Below are positions 50,446 to 63,200 of a DNA stretch of 64,000 nt, in pieces (position 1 is the first letter of the stretch; every line of letters begins with the position of its first letter). The stretch is taken from positions 1,466,001 to 1,530,000 of the forward strand of contig NC_090169.1 in NCBI RefSeq assembly GCF_017916325.1, in the 5' to 3' direction. Under the pieces are notes generated by a model that had not been told where the DNA came from, did not search any database, and saw nothing but the letters and a program-made list of their open reading frames with translations. Made by a program: the position numbers and the translations under genes. This DNA comes from Leishmania martiniquensis (Eukaryota; Euglenozoa; Kinetoplastea; Trypanosomatida; Trypanosomatidae).

Positions 50446-51905
50446 GACGCCAACATGGTGCAGCTGAGTTGCGATACGCTCCCTTGGACATGACGTCGGC
50501 GACACAGCTGCACGTTCGGTGGTGCCATATCACACGGCCCCATTCTTTTTTTGCATCTCGATAGGGTGACAGAGCGGGAGAATCCGCTATACGGTGGTCC
50601 ACAGTGCCAACAGCGGCATGCGAAGCCCCTCTCCTCCTCCTCTCCCTCCCTTTCCCACCCCCTTTCGTGAACACGCACACCTGAGTGCGTGGCTGCCGAC
50701 CCCTTCAGAGGAGGGCGGATCTCTTCGCCTTTTGCATTTTTCATGCGACACTCGTGCCTTCTCTCTCTCTCTTTGCCCATCGGACAAGTGGCATGTCGCC
50801 CACCTGCGTCGCTTTCTCTTTCCTTCTTGCCGTTTGTAGGCGCCCTCCCCCCGCCCCTTCCCTGCCGTCGCAGACATCTGCTTCGCCTTCTGCAGACGTT
50901 TTTTTTTTTGTGCGCGTGCCTTCCCTTTGTGTGTGTGTGTTGGCATTTGTGTCTTTGCCACGTTAAAGGCGCGCATCCGTGCTTGCGTGCATCTCCTGTC
51001 AGCGGCATCGTTCAAGAAACAGTCAAGCGCGCACCGCTCTTGTGTGCGAGCGGCCCCTTAATGCATTTGCAGCCAGTTGTCATGTGCGCACGCACGCGGA
51101 AACCCTCCCCATACACACAAAAAAGTGATGTGCGTCCTTCGCAATGTATGCAGGCGGGGTAGTGGTGCGGGTAGCGCTCCGTGACCATCAAGCGGCCCCT
51201 TATGCTCTCCGTGGCGTTGCGCTTGACCTCGACTGCTTTACAGGAACGGAATGGGCAGCAATGATGGCGGGTGGCGTCTCGCCTTCTGCGTCTGCTGCGG
51301 ATACGTGCCGCCTTCTCGTTCTGTCTCAACTTCCCTTGGTGAATGCGCTCGCAGTATCGCATCGTTCTCTATCGCTTCTCTCCCCGCCTCTCTGCTCACC
51401 ACCGACACGAATGTCGCTGTGCATTCCTCTTTACCTCGCTCCCCCTGACTCTGCCGCTCGACCTGCCGCACTAACGAGGCAGGTGGAATCGGCCAAATTG
51501 ACGCAACAAAAGAAAAAGCGAAGGACAGAATAGACGGAGGAGCAGCAGCCGTGCGCAGCGATCTGTACAGTCTCTGCCCTAGTGCTCCCCTCCTGGTTTA
51601 GCGCAGCGGCCAAAAGTTTTTTTTCGAGTGTGCTTGTTTGAACCTTTCGTGGTATCCCAGGCGCTGCTGCGGTTTCTGTCTTTCTGCGTACCTTCGACGC
51701 TGCGTACGCGCGTGTCGGCTGGCCACGGAGAGCGGCAGGTTCCTTTCACTTCGTCCCCCGAGTGCCACTCGGGCAAAGCAAGCGTGTGGAAGGCGAAGGG
51801 CCAGGCAGCGGCGCGCCTTTTTCTTGTGTGTGTGTTTACTTGCGTGCTGTTGGCTCATCGGGGCTGAAGCGGTGACATACAGCGGGGCGCGCGCAGACGG
51901 GAGCC
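50446..51905. other. 1.5-kb intergenic region
   Basis: No gene is seen. It contains CT-rich DNA (50628-50665 and 50757-50780), a T run (50899-50910), a GT run (50928-50941) and T/GT-rich sequence (51617-51626, 51819-51840) followed by AG at about 51881, the likely acceptor for SmD3. Confidence 0.5.
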
Positions 51906-52247
51906 ATGGCCGAAAGCATTCCGATGAAGGTGCTTTTCGATGCACTGCACCTCAAGGTCTCCATAGAAGTCGCCACCGGCGAGGTGTACCACGGCACCGT
52001 AGAGGAATTGCAGAGCAACATGAATGTGCTGCTGAAAGACGCCACCAAGACAGCACGGGGTGGTAAGGAGACGAAAATGGACTCCGTCTTCGTGCGAGGG
52101 TCCAACATTGTTTTTTTTCAGTTGCCCGACGCACTGCAGACGAGCCCTGCGTTGCTCCGTGCAGGCGAGGCCGTGTCCAAGGCGAAGGATACGCGTGGTG
52201 ACGGCAAGGGATTCGGCGCATCGCGCAAGCGGTTGCGCAACTCGTAG
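51906..52247 (+). CDS. SmD3: Spliceosomal Sm core protein SmD3
   Basis: This 113-residue Sm-fold protein starts SIPMKVL as SmD3 does. The Sm1 motif is present (TGEVYHG at 24-30, NMNV at 38-41) and so is Sm2 ([10 protein letters not shown] at 62-71). The D3-typical LPDALQ end of the fold follows. Unlike metazoan SmD3 the tail lacks RG dipeptide repeats and ends in a short basic stretch (RKRLRNS). SmD3 belongs to the heptameric ring on U snRNAs and on the spliced-leader RNA, so its product works in trans-splicing of every gene in this window. ATG 51906 is the first ATG after the acceptor AG near 51881. Confidence 0.92.
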   Translation: MAESIPMKVLFDALHLKVSIEVATGEVYHGTVEELQSNMNVLLKDATKTARGGKETKMDSVFVRGSNIVFFQLPDALQTSPALLRAGEAVSKAKDTRGDGKGFGASRKRLRNS

Positions 52248-53124
52248 GGAGAGAGAACACCGGAGACAAAGCCGGCGGTGTGTCTTTGTTCCTTTTCGAA
52301 CACTTCTGCCAAAGGGGGCTGGAGTCATCTCCGAATGGGCGGGGTGTTGGGCGTGAAACGTGCACTTGTGTTTCGCGCCCGTTTGCGCGCCGACATCTAT
52401 GGGATCGGCGCAGATATGTCTGTGCAGGGTTGTTCGATGGTGCCATCGTGTTCCCATAGCCGGACGCGATCAGCATCGTTTGTGTCGTCGTTAAAATGTT
52501 GACAAAAAAGAGGAAATGAAGCAGCGAAGGCGCTGCGAATGCAAAGTATCGCCGTCGCCGCACAGGCGTATTTCGATGCTGCGGCAGGACAGATGGTGAG
52601 GTGGCGGAGGATAGACGGCGTTGGAGAGGAGAGGATGCGCGCCTTTTTTTTTTCACGGAGGCGAAGAGAAAGGGCGGGAGGCCTCGTACTCCATAAGGGA
52701 TGTCACCGGGCAGCGAGGCTCGTCGTCTTCGCCACCCTCGCTCAACGCTTTCCAGAGCGGCGGCATCGGCCAGGGCTTACTTTCCTTGCCCTGAAGTGCC
52801 GCCTTGGACGCGCTCCTGCGCACTCCCCATCTCCCCATGTCTCTTTCTCCTGTGCATCTTTTCTGCGCCCTTCTGCCGCCCCCGCTTTCCTTTGCGATGT
52901 CCCCCACCCGCCGCCTGCGGTCGTCTCTCAATCGGGTGCGTGCGCGGCGCTGTCCTCTGGAATGAACGAAGGCAATGCGGCGTGGCCCATATCCTCGTCC
53001 CCCCGCCATCCGTCTACCTTCACTCCCTCTCACCGATGTGAGCCGCCATTCTTTCGCTCGCTCTTTTGTGGAGAATACGCACAGCTTCGGTGCAACTCAC
53101 CTGAGGTTCTTTTTTTTCCTGCGC
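52248..53124. other. Intergenic region before the J-domain gene
   Basis: No gene is seen. A T run (about 52644-52652), CT-rich stretches (52850-52885, 53020-53060) and AGs near 53085-53105 precede a T-rich run (53107-53118) just before ATG 53125. Confidence 0.5.
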
Positions 53125-55203
53125 ATGCACCGCTCCACACGCGACGCATCCCGTCCTGTGCCTGTGCGAAGCTCAGCGCTGGCCGGCATGCCCGCTGCGG
53201 TATCGCTAGCACCTACCCGATGCGTCTCACAGACGTACCGGCGCTTCACCTCGGCCGAAGTCAAGCTCCCAGTGCTGCAGACGCCGGCGACGATCCAATG
53301 CGGCAGCGATGCGAAAAGGAGCCCCCACATGTTAGCATCGAGCGCCGCCCTCGAGGATGCGCGGTGTATGACCCGCAAATCACGTGTGGCTCATCTCACG
53401 GCGACGGAGGAGCGGCCATGCCCGCTTTCATCACTGCAGCCCATCAAGTCTCCTGGGCAGCGCCTCGCCTCGAGCAAGTCGAGCACCAGCGACGATTCCA
53501 CGTTGGGGGCTCTTCAACGAGCTGCAGGTCAGGATGAAGCGGGGTCTCGCCTTTCCTACACGAGCGCGGTGGAGTCGCTACATGCGCGGCAGGAGTACGT
53601 TGATGTGTATTTTCTTGTCTCCTCGCTGCTCTCTGTCGGCGATGACGCGACAAAGGTGGAGGTGGAGGGAGAGAAACGCCGCTTCTACCTTCTCAGCTAT
53701 CGCTGCTTGTGCAGCTATGCCTTACTTCGGTTCAAGGAGTGCTGCGAGGACGGCATAGCGGTCGTGTCGCTTCACCGACACCTACAAGGCGGCAGCGGCT
53801 CTTCTCCACTCAGCACGTCCGAGGAAGCTCTACATAGCCGCGTCTTACATGCGCTGCTGGGTGCGCTTGTCATGCGCGAGCTGTACAAGGATGCAAGGGA
53901 GCTGCTGGAGAGGCTGCCGGGACTGAGAGATGGGGAAGGTGTGTTGCTGCCAGAAGACCCCTCGGGCACTCCTTTCCTGCTCTCGGCAGCGCAACATAGC
54001 GTCATACCTTCTCTGGCGTCCTTTCGCCAGTGCGTATCGGCGCGGCGCTGGGGCGACGCAGCGCGAATATTGGACAGTAGTGCCGTCGCGCGGAGCTGGA
54101 TTCAGGCAACTCCGCTGTGCGCCATGCTGGCCTTTGTGCGTCTGGAGCAGGACGACCCCAAGGCTGCTCGAGGACTGCTGCTCCCCTACCTTGCGTCTCT
54201 ACCTGAACCCCCCTTGTGGGAGGCGCTATCCGCCGGACCCGTCGAGCACGCGCAGCTTTGGGGCAATTTCATCTCGCACTATGTCTTCTCCATGACTCTA
54301 CTCGCTAAGGCTTCGTTCATGTGTGGCAGCGCCTACCTCAATATCTCCGCAGCCGTACTGCAGCGTGTGCTGAAGCTCAGCCCGTTGTACGCGCCGGCAC
54401 GCTTGTTCGCCGAGTTTGTGCTCTCATACGAGGCGCAACAGAAGCGCGTCGACGGTGCTATGTTGGCCAGCGACTACCCGCTCGTGCTCTCGGTGACGGC
54501 GGCAATGCTGCGGATGCCGGAGGTAACGAGGCTCGTGCACGCTGAGCTGCACCTGGCGCGAGCCCAGGCACAATGGATGCAGAGACAACTGCTGGAGGTG
54601 GTGAAGGAAGCCTCGTGCTGCGTGCAGTGTGACCCAGAATGTGCTCTAGCCTTTCGTCTACGGGCTGATGCCTTCCAGATGATGAGCAAAGACGCCGAGG
54701 CAGCTGCAGACCGCGCCGCGGCGACGCACTTGCACGCGAGGGTCGACGCTATCTTTGATGAGCTTCGGGCGCAGCGCTCACGCTACGAGGCGGCTCAGAT
54801 GAAAGCGAATGCAAAGAGGCACTCCATTCCGGTATTCGCATCGCTTCGATGCGCATCTGCACGACTGCGGTCATCGCCGAGAGAGGACTTCGGCGGCGGC
54901 CGCGGCAAGAGCAGCAGATCGGATCCCACCGGACCGAGGCGCACCGACGGGGATCTTCTCGCGGAGTCATTGCGGACGCACTACGACGTCCTCGGCGTCT
55001 CCAGCGACGCTTCCGTTACTGAGATCCGAAAGCGCTATCGTCGACTGACCCTTCAGTGTCACCCAGACAGGCTTGTTGGTGCCACGGAGAGCGAGCGGCG
55101 GGCGGCGCTCGAGGCGTTTCAGGTTCTAGGAAATGCCTACAGCGTCCTATCCGACGTGCAGCTCCGTGCGGCCTACGACGACGCCTTGCGCAGGTTTTTT
55201 TAG
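53125..55203 (+). CDS. TPR-like protein with C-terminal J domain (type III DnaJ)
   Basis: The 692-residue product has a low-complexity N-terminal ~150 residues. A long helical region of TPR character follows (for example around SLHARQEYVDVYFLVSSLL, ALLGALVMRELYKDARELLERL and VVKEASCCVQCDPECALAFRLRADAF). The C-terminal J domain (about 613-690) has HYDVLGVSSDAS, the intact HPD triad H646-P647-D648 and YSVLSD. HPD stimulates Hsp70 ATPase, so this is an Hsp70 co-chaperone similar in layout to DNAJC7/DNAJC3-type proteins. The in-frame ATG at 52975 lies before the last CT tracts and AGs, so I prefer ATG 53125; ATG 53188 is also possible. No signal peptide is obvious. Confidence 0.85.
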   Translation: MHRSTRDASRPVPVRSSALAGMPAAVSLAPTRCVSQTYRRFTSAEVKLPVLQTPATIQCGSDAKRSPHMLASSAALEDARCMTRKSRVAHLTATEERPCPLSSLQPIKSPGQRLASSKSSTSDDSTLGALQRAAGQDEAGSRLSYTSAVESLHARQEYVDVYFLVSSLLSVGDDATKVEVEGEKRRFYLLSYRCLCSYALLRFKECCEDGIAVVSLHRHLQGGSGSSPLSTSEEALHSRVLHALLGALVMRELYKDARELLERLPGLRDGEGVLLPEDPSGTPFLLSAAQHSVIPSLASFRQCVSARRWGDAARILDSSAVARSWIQATPLCAMLAFVRLEQDDPKAARGLLLPYLASLPEPPLWEALSAGPVEHAQLWGNFISHYVFSMTLLAKASFMCGSAYLNISAAVLQRVLKLSPLYAPARLFAEFVLSYEAQQKRVDGAMLASDYPLVLSVTAAMLRMPEVTRLVHAELHLARAQAQWMQRQLLEVVKEASCCVQCDPECALAFRLRADAFQMMSKDAEAAADRAAATHLHARVDAIFDELRAQRSRYEAAQMKANAKRHSIPVFASLRCASARLRSSPREDFGGGRGKSSRSDPTGPRRTDGDLLAESLRTHYDVLGVSSDASVTEIRKRYRRLTLQCHPDRLVGATESERRAALEAFQVLGNAYSVLSDVQLRAAYDDALRRFF

Positions 55204-57218
55204 GGATGTACACTAGGTGTTCTCGTATCTTTACTGCTTTCTCGATTTTTTTTGGCACGCGCCCCCTTTTTCTCAAGTTTCTCTGTGCGTGTGTGCGCCC
55301 TTGTGGCGGCGATGCAAAAAGGCCCCGACGTCTCACCATGCTGCGAGCCGTCCGCGCACGCGTAATCGAAATTATTCCCTGCATGCGGCACCACATCGAA
55401 GCAATCCACAGGGGTCCCAGAGGCGCACGAGGCGGCGTCCAAAAAAAGGTGCGGCGTGGCTGTCGTTGATGAACCTTCTTCGCCCTTCCCCCCCCACACA
55501 CGCACATGCACATGAAGGACGCGCGCGGAGCCTGCAGCGTTTCCCGGATCTGGTCGCGTAGGGTGATCAGGTGCAGATGCTCGGAACGTGACAAGAACAG
55601 CTCGCGGGGCACCGCCACATTCTCTAGCCTTCAGCATGAAGCGTCTCCACAGCTCATGTCGAAAGACGGCGGATCGACGCGCCGCGGGGCAGATGGTGGC
55701 GTACAAGCAGAGCACAAGGTTTAAGAGAGCCCTAGTCGGAGGCCGCCTTACTCCCTCTCAACGCCATCGAGCAGGGCTGCTGATGTAGCCTCCCCCCTAG
55801 GATCACGGGATGTAGCTTACTCCTACCCGTCTGGCGACGGCTACGCAGTCCGTGTGCAAGGAAGAGGCGAGGAAGGGCATGCAGCTGCGTGATGGATCCT
55901 TGAATCCAGTCAAGGATCAGGCGGCTCATCTTCCACAACTAGGACAGAGCTGTAGTGCAGCAGAAATGCGGGTGGGCGACAGCGGACTTATGCGCGCGCT
56001 AGCTTTCACGATGTGTCCTCTGCGCATGCCGCTTTGAAAGAGGCGACTGACACATGTGCGCGCCTGCAGACCAGAAAAGACGTTCGTTTCGAGAAGCGTC
56101 ATGTAAAACGCTCCCTTTTATTTCGTGCATTGGATACCGATCGCCCTGTAATCGTCTTATCGTGCGCGGGGTATCCTCTGGAATCAGTACATAGTTTACT
56201 TCGGCAACCGCCGTGCTGCGCATGACTCTCCCTCTTTTGAAGTCCACCAAAGATGAAGCGAAGAGGTCTGGGAAGGGGAACAGCGTAGAGGCTCTTTCTG
56301 TCAAGGCGTTTGCACGGTCTCAAGTGCTTTGTGTAATGGACGAGAGAGCTCACGGCGAGCGGCACAGCTACTCATGGCTGGCAGAAGGGAATTCTGCATC
56401 ACCCCCCCCACCCACGCACCCACACACACACTCACACATTCCTCCACTTGTACGGCTACAGTAGCAGTCGCCTTGCGCCTCATGTTCTGCCCGCTTCAAT
56501 TTCTCATAGACCTGGTGCCACTGCAGCCAAGGAAAAGTTCTCTTCCCCTCCTCTTCTTTCTCCTCCTTCGCGGACGTCGAACTCTGTGATTATCCCCCTC
56601 TGGCCACTCGCGCTTTTCTTTGGCCTGTGCGTTTCTGTGGTGCTGTGGTGGCGCTCCCCCCTCCCCAAGAAAAAGAAAAAAGACTGGCTGTCGCAGGCGA
56701 GACACGTGCAACGCATACGAAATTCCGGTAGAAAAGAGGCCGGGGTGGCTCGCTAAAGCCTCCCTTCGCCGCTCTGGAGCAGCTGCACCCGGCGACCGCA
56801 CAACTCAACGGGCCCAACACACCGGCGCGCGACGACACACGACGTCAGCGTCGACAGCGTATTGATCTTTACCTTTTTTTTCCGTATCATCACCGCGTCG
56901 CTATCCTCTCTGAAGCCAGCGAAAACGGGTGAACGGTCGCTTCGCCTGCTCGGTGCTGCCCATCCCCACCCCCGCCCCCGCTAACGAGCTCGTGCGTTCG
57001 CGTGCCATCTGACGACGAGGAGTGTCTCTCACGCCTATCGCTGCGTTGCCGCTCCTATAGCTAGAGCGGTTCATGCTTATTCTCTTCTCTCACCCCTCGT
57101 CGGCGCCCTCTGCCTCCGTCCACTGCATCGTGTTTGGTGCTCGCAGCCGCCGGCTGCTCTGAGCATCCGTATATAGAGGCGTTGACGTGTACCGGGGCGG
57201 CGCAGAGGGTCAGGAGCG
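55204..57218. other. 2-kb intergenic region before dynein
   Basis: No confident gene. A 50-codon ORF at 55636-55788 follows an AG closely and is listed separately. CA-rich sequence lies at 55492-55512 and 56415-56440. CT-rich DNA occurs near 56530-56575, with a T run at 56873-56882. AGs lie throughout, so the dynein acceptor is not obvious. Confidence 0.45.
55636..55788 (+). CDS. Possible small basic ORF (50 residues)
   Basis: ATG 55636 follows an AG by a single base (ccttcag-c-ATG) after a short CT-rich stretch, and the frame codes for a very basic 50-residue peptide rich in Arg and Lys. It has no family resemblance that I can see. It may be a small conserved protein, a remnant, or chance. 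Confidence 0.25.
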   Translation: MKRLHSSCRKTADRRAAGQMVAYKQSTRFKRALVGGRLTPSQRHRAGLLM

Positions 57219-60200
57219 ATGCCGGCGCAGAGGATGGCCACCGATGCGGAAATGGACCCGCGTCTGTCGTGGGTGTTTGAGCAGATTCGCAAGAACCTCT
57301 ACGGCGTCACAGGTGACTCTCTCAACGATCTCTTTCAAGACAAGGAGAGCGTGGACACAGTGCTGTCCACGCTGGTGGGTGTCGATGGCATATTGGAGCG
57401 GTGCTTTGTCATTGTGGCGCGTGAGAAGGAGCTGATAGATACTTGCTTCAAGGACCCTCTGCAGCACGCCGCAGATGCCCCCCTTCCTCAACATTACAGC
57501 AGCGATGGCGGAGGAAGAGGGCAGAGGCTGCGCATTTCCTCTGGTGCGGTGCAGAACGCCAATATTGCCTGCTCGGCTCTGTACCCACCCGACCACAGCC
57601 GCTGCCTCTTCTTTGTGCGCGTGGGTCACCGCGACATCACCGCGGAGGACGCCGCGGACTGGGAAAGCAACCCGCAGAATCCGATACACTTTGCCTTCGA
57701 GTTGGCCGGCATGCAGGCGCCGTCCCTCAACTCGTTTTATGTATTATTGATGGAAGTTTTCGAGCCGCTGCTACAGGACATGGGGCAGGCAGCTGGGAAG
57801 CGGAGAGCGCTGATGGCCCTCGCTCTGAACGACGGTTCCAGCGCCAAGTCGACCACCTTCGGCACAGCAGCGGAGGCGATAAACGGGGCGGACGCCACGG
57901 ATGGCATCACTGCGGTCGGCAGCAACCGCCAGCTGTACGCCGAGATCCACAGCTGGATCAATCGCCTGGGCACACAGCTGGAGGGCTTCATTAACCAGGT
58001 CGGCGCGGAGCGCAAGCTGCTCATCCCACAAGACCTGGGCGCATTGGAGGACACCGATTCTCAGCTGCAGGTGGCGCTGGGCAACAAGGGCATACTGCGT
58101 CAGGTGGATGCGACGGTGTCGCAGTGGCAGGCGGAGATCAGCTACGCCATGTCGCTAGAGCCACAGAAAGAGGGCCCGCTGGGCGAGATCGAATACTGGC
58201 GTGAGCGGTATAGCACCATTAGCGCGCTCTACGAGCAGCTGAACTCCTCGCAGGCAAAGTTCATCTTGAGGATCGCCAAGGAGGCGGGATGCACCTCGGC
58301 CACGATGATCGACGCGACACTGCAGCAATTCTTTCGCATGTACTCCGAGTCAAAGGATAACGTGAAGTTCCTTGGAACTCTTGACCGCCATTTCCGAACG
58401 CTGCACAGTGTGGACCCGAAGTTGGGCTCGCTACAGCCTATCATTGACACCCTCTTCTCCATGATGACGGCACTGCGAATGGTTTGGATTATCTCGCGCT
58501 TCTATTCCACCGAAGAGCGCATGGTCGGGTTGCTGGAGAAGATCGCGCGGCTCATTGCACAGAAGGTCAGCGAGCATATCGACTTCCGCACCGTGCTGAC
58601 GTTGCCGTCAGGGGTGGCGAAGGACAAGGTCACGGAGGGCCAGCAATGCCTGATCAAGTGGAAGGCTGCGTACAAGAGCGTGCAGGAGGAGATCAACAGC
58701 TCGGATCGGGAGCAGCACTGGAACTTCGATGAGCGGCGCCTGTTTGGCGTAACGGACTACATGTCGGACAGATGCACAGACCTGTTGGAGGTGATCGAAA
58801 CAGTAGAGTACTACACCACCGTACTGAGCGCACAGCTGAAAACGGTGCTGACGGACGCCACCGACATCGAGCGCATCCTCAAGGAGGTGGACAGGCTGAA
58901 GCGGCCCTTCGGCATGCTTACCTTCGACCCGTTCGAGAGGCGCGCCACGCACAACTGGCAAGTCGTCTTCTCCGGCTTTCTAACCTCCGTCACCAGCCTG
59001 GACCATGAAGTCTCGCTCTTCATCAACCGCATCTTCGACGATGACCTGCGCAGTGCCGAGTCCGCCTTTGAGCTACTCGTCTCCTTCAAGCGCATCCGCA
59101 CCCGTCCTGACCGTGGTGGCAACTCCCTCGACATCTCCGCGCTGCTGCTTGAGAAGACGGATCGAATTCTAGCGCAGTACTTCACCGAGGTGGAGAACGT
59201 GCGCCGCATTTTTCAGGATCAAAAGGAGGCGCCGCCGCTGACGAAAAATCAGCCGCCTGTCGCCGGCGCTATTCACTGGAGCATGTCCCTCTTTCAGCGC
59301 CTCAAGAAGCCCATTCTGCGCTTCCAGCATGAGGGGATGCTCAAGTCGTCGATGGGGCAACAGGTAAAGGCGAGGTACGTGGAGGTGTCGCGGCAGATGA
59401 AGGATTATTCGACGACGCGCTTCTTACGTTGGCGGGAGGAGGTGCGGGTGCCGGCGCCGGCGTCGCTCAAGTGGAACGTCCTTCGCGCCGACCCGGATGG
59501 CACCTACAAGGTGAACTTCAACTGGTCTATCTTCGACATCATTCGGGAGACGAAGTACCTTGATCGGCTGGGCTTCGAAATCCCAAAGGCACTGCTGCAC
59601 ATCACGCTGCAAGATGAGGCCTACCACGCCTACGTGGACGCGCTGAATGGAATGCTTGTCAGTTTCAACTATGAACTCGGCTCGCTGGCGGGGCCAGAGC
59701 GGGCCATCCTCGCCGCCGAGGTGCAGGAACTGAAGCAGGCGCTGGAGCCGGGCTTTCGCGACATTAACTGGGCCAGCCTGTCCATCCCTGACTTCGTGAG
59801 CAGCTGTGAAAGGGCGATCACCAAGTTCCGCAACGTCAGCCGCGAGGTGCGCAAGAGCGCGGACAGCCTTCAGACCCAGGTTGTGAACAAGATCGCCTCC
59901 ACTCGCCTCATCCCCGAGTACCACGAGTTCCTGCAGGCGGGCGGTGAACTGCCGGAGCTGCAAACACTCGTCGACATCATTGAGCGGCGCCGCGTGGAGC
60001 AACTGGATCGCTGCATGCGGGCCTACCGCACGGCAAAGCCATTGCTCACGAAGGTGGAGGGCCAGCTGCTGGGCACTCATACCGGAAAGTGTTCCAACTT
60101 AGCGTCCTACTACCGCCACTGGGAGCAGCGTATCTGGCGCGCGCTGACGACGATGGTGCTCAAGTCTCTGGCGAGCTTTGCGAAACTAGTAGGGTACACG

Positions 60201-63200
60201 ACCGCCTCGCGCGCCTCGGCCCGACGGTTGCCGCTCTTCAAGGTGACCATTCTTCTCACGAGCGAACCGACGTACACGCCACAGCAGCAAGAAATCACGA
60301 CTGCCTTCCACAAAATTCAAGCGGGCATCATCGAGACTACGAAGCACTTTCAGCGTTGGATGCGTGGGACGTGCCTGGAGTTCACGCAGGGCGAGATCAT
60401 CCCGCGGCCTGCCGAGGAGGACTATATGACACTCTTCACCTACTATCAGGACATCTACAACCTACCCCAGGTTTACAAGCTGCAGGCGCTGGTGAACCGC
60501 ACGATTCAGACCCACCTTGGTGCCTTAGCGACGAACATCAAAATGCTGCAGCGATACCGCTTCGTCTTCTTGGCCGACAAGAAGATCTCAGTCGAGCAGC
60601 AGGCCAAAAATCAGCTACAGTGGATCGACTACGACGCCAAGTTTCAGCTCTATTTTAACATGATACACGACTTCGACGAGGAGTGCCACGTGCACGACTT
60701 CGGATTCATGCGGTGCGACGAGACACCCTTCTACACGGAGCTTGTCGGACACGTGTACCAGTGGGTGGCGATGGAGGGCGCGCAGCTGAGTGACACGGTG
60801 CGTGCCCGCATGATGCAGCGTTACAATACGATCAAGAAGATTAACGAGGATCTGGTGCGACCGTGCGACAACATCGCCGACCTGAAGTCTGTGCTGGAGG
60901 TCATCCACAACGCGCGGGCGTCGTCGCTGGAAGTGGAGCAGGCGCTTCGCGAGATTGAGTATGTATATAGCTCGCTCCAGCACTACGGTGTCCCGCTGGA
61001 CGCCGAGATTGTGAAACTAGCGATGAGCTTGCAGGATATGTGGTTCTGCACCTTGGCCCGCGTGCACCAAACAAGCGTCGCGCTGGAGCCCCGCAAGGTG
61101 CAGTTCCGCGAGCTGACGATCCAGGAGGTAGGCAAGTTCCTCGAGGAAGGAGTGAAGGTGCTGAGGGAGTTCCGCAGCACTGGACCCGGCCGCGCCGACA
61201 TCGATCTCGCGGCTGGAAATGAGTCGAAGAAGCAATGGCGGCAGCGACTCACCGAGTTGCAGGTCAAGCGCGACCAGCTCCTGAAGGCCGAGCAGTTGTT
61301 CGATCTTACCCTGACGACGCACACAAGCCTGCAACAGCTAAACGAGGAGCTGACAAAGGTGGAGACTATCTACGACCTCTACGAGCAGTGGATGAACGAC
61401 CTGCGCCGCTGGAACCGGAGCAGCTGGAAAGATCTGCTGCTCTCCGACCTCGAGGCGACGACGGAGGAGCGGGCAAAGCAGGCGCGTGTTCTGGGTAAGC
61501 ACTATGGCGCAATCCACCCTTTCCCTGCCGTACATCAGCTCATCCTTAACTTTCAAAGCTCGCTGCCGCTGCTGGCGAAGTTGAAGAGCCCAGCGCTCAA
61601 GGTGCGCCACTGGACAGAGCTCATGCACGTGACTGGCAAGAACTTCAACTACGAGCAAGTAAACCTCAGCGAGCTGATTGCGATGGAGCTGTTCCGGTTT
61701 ACCGACGAGGTGGACCGCGTCGTGCTAGCGGCGGCCCGCGAGCAGGGTATCGAGCAGGAGATTCGCGCGATTAAGCAGTACTGGGCTGAGAAAGTGTTCA
61801 CCCCTGTTCCGTACGCTCCGCGCAAAGGCATTCCTCGCTGCGACGTCCTCACCGACACGACCGAGATTCAGGAGGCTGTGGACGACAACACACTGAAGGT
61901 GCAGTCCATCGCAAACGTCAAGTGGGCGCAGCCGTTTGTCGAGGAGGTGAAGATGTGGGAGCGCCGCCTAAGCATGATCAGCGACGTCATCTCCGTCTGG
62001 GTGACGGTGCAGCAGAAGTGGCAGTACCTCGAGTCTATTTTCAAGGGCAACGAGGATATTGTGCAGCAGTTGCCAAAGGAGGCGGCCAAGTTCAACGAGC
62101 TGGACAAGAAATTTGTCCGCATCATGAACGACACGAGCGCCTCGCCAAACGTGAGCCACTGCTGCAACGTCACGGGCCGCTTGGAGGAGCTGCGACACCT
62201 GGAGGAGAAGCTGGAGGAGTGCCAGAAGGACCTCTCCAACTACCTCGAGACAAAGCGCCGCCTCTTTCCGCGCTTTTACTTCATTTCCGACGACGAGCTG
62301 CTCTCCATTCTCGCGACGAGTAGCGCCAAGGCGGTGCAGGATCACATGCTGAAAATGTTCGACAACTGCGCCCGTCTTATCTTTAAAAGCGAGCGCGATG
62401 AGACCGTCTGCGGTGTGGAGTCGCAGGAAGGAGAGCGGCTGGACTTTGGTACACCGGTGAAAACCGAGGGCCGCCCGGTGGAGGAGTGGCTGCAGGCGGT
62501 CCTGGATGAGTCGAAGCAGTCCCTCCACGACATTCTAAAGGCCGGCATCTTTCACTACCCAAAGATGCAGCGGCTGGAGTGGGTGAAGCAGTATCATGGC
62601 ATGGTGACGCTGACTGGCGCCAAGGTCTTCTGGACGTACGAAGTCGAGCACGCCTTTGCGCAGGTGCGCAGGGGCAAGCGCAGTGCCGTGAAAGAGCTGT
62701 CGGCGTTGCTGAGTAATCAGCTCATCACGCTGGTCGCGGAGATGGACAAGGACATTGACAAGCAGTACCGCAAGAAGATCAACACGCTGATCATTGTGGA
62801 TGTGCACGGTCGAGATATTGTGGATCGGTTTGTCCGCGACTCGGTATCGGACGCGCGCGAGTTCGACTGGGAGTCGCAGCTCCGCTTCTATTGGGAGAAG
62901 ACCGTGGACACCTGCACAATCGCGCAGTGCACCGGCTGCTTCCGCTACGGGTTCGAGTACATGGGCCTGAACGGCCGCCTCGTCATCACGCCGCTGACGG
63001 ATCGCTGCTTCATGACGTTGACGCAGGCGCTGACCTTCTGCCTGGGTGGCGCCCCTGGCGGGCCGGCAGGCACGGGCAAGACCGAGTCGGTGAAAGATCT
63101 AGCCAAGGCCATGGCGATCCAGTGCGTTGTCTTCAACTGCGGCGAGGGCCTCGACTATAAGGCGATGGGCACCATCTTCTCTGGACTCTCGCAGACGGGC

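Noticed and set aside
55200..55715. 171-codon minus-strand ORF
   Set aside because: Antisense to the intergenic region, no motif; all other genes are on the + strand.
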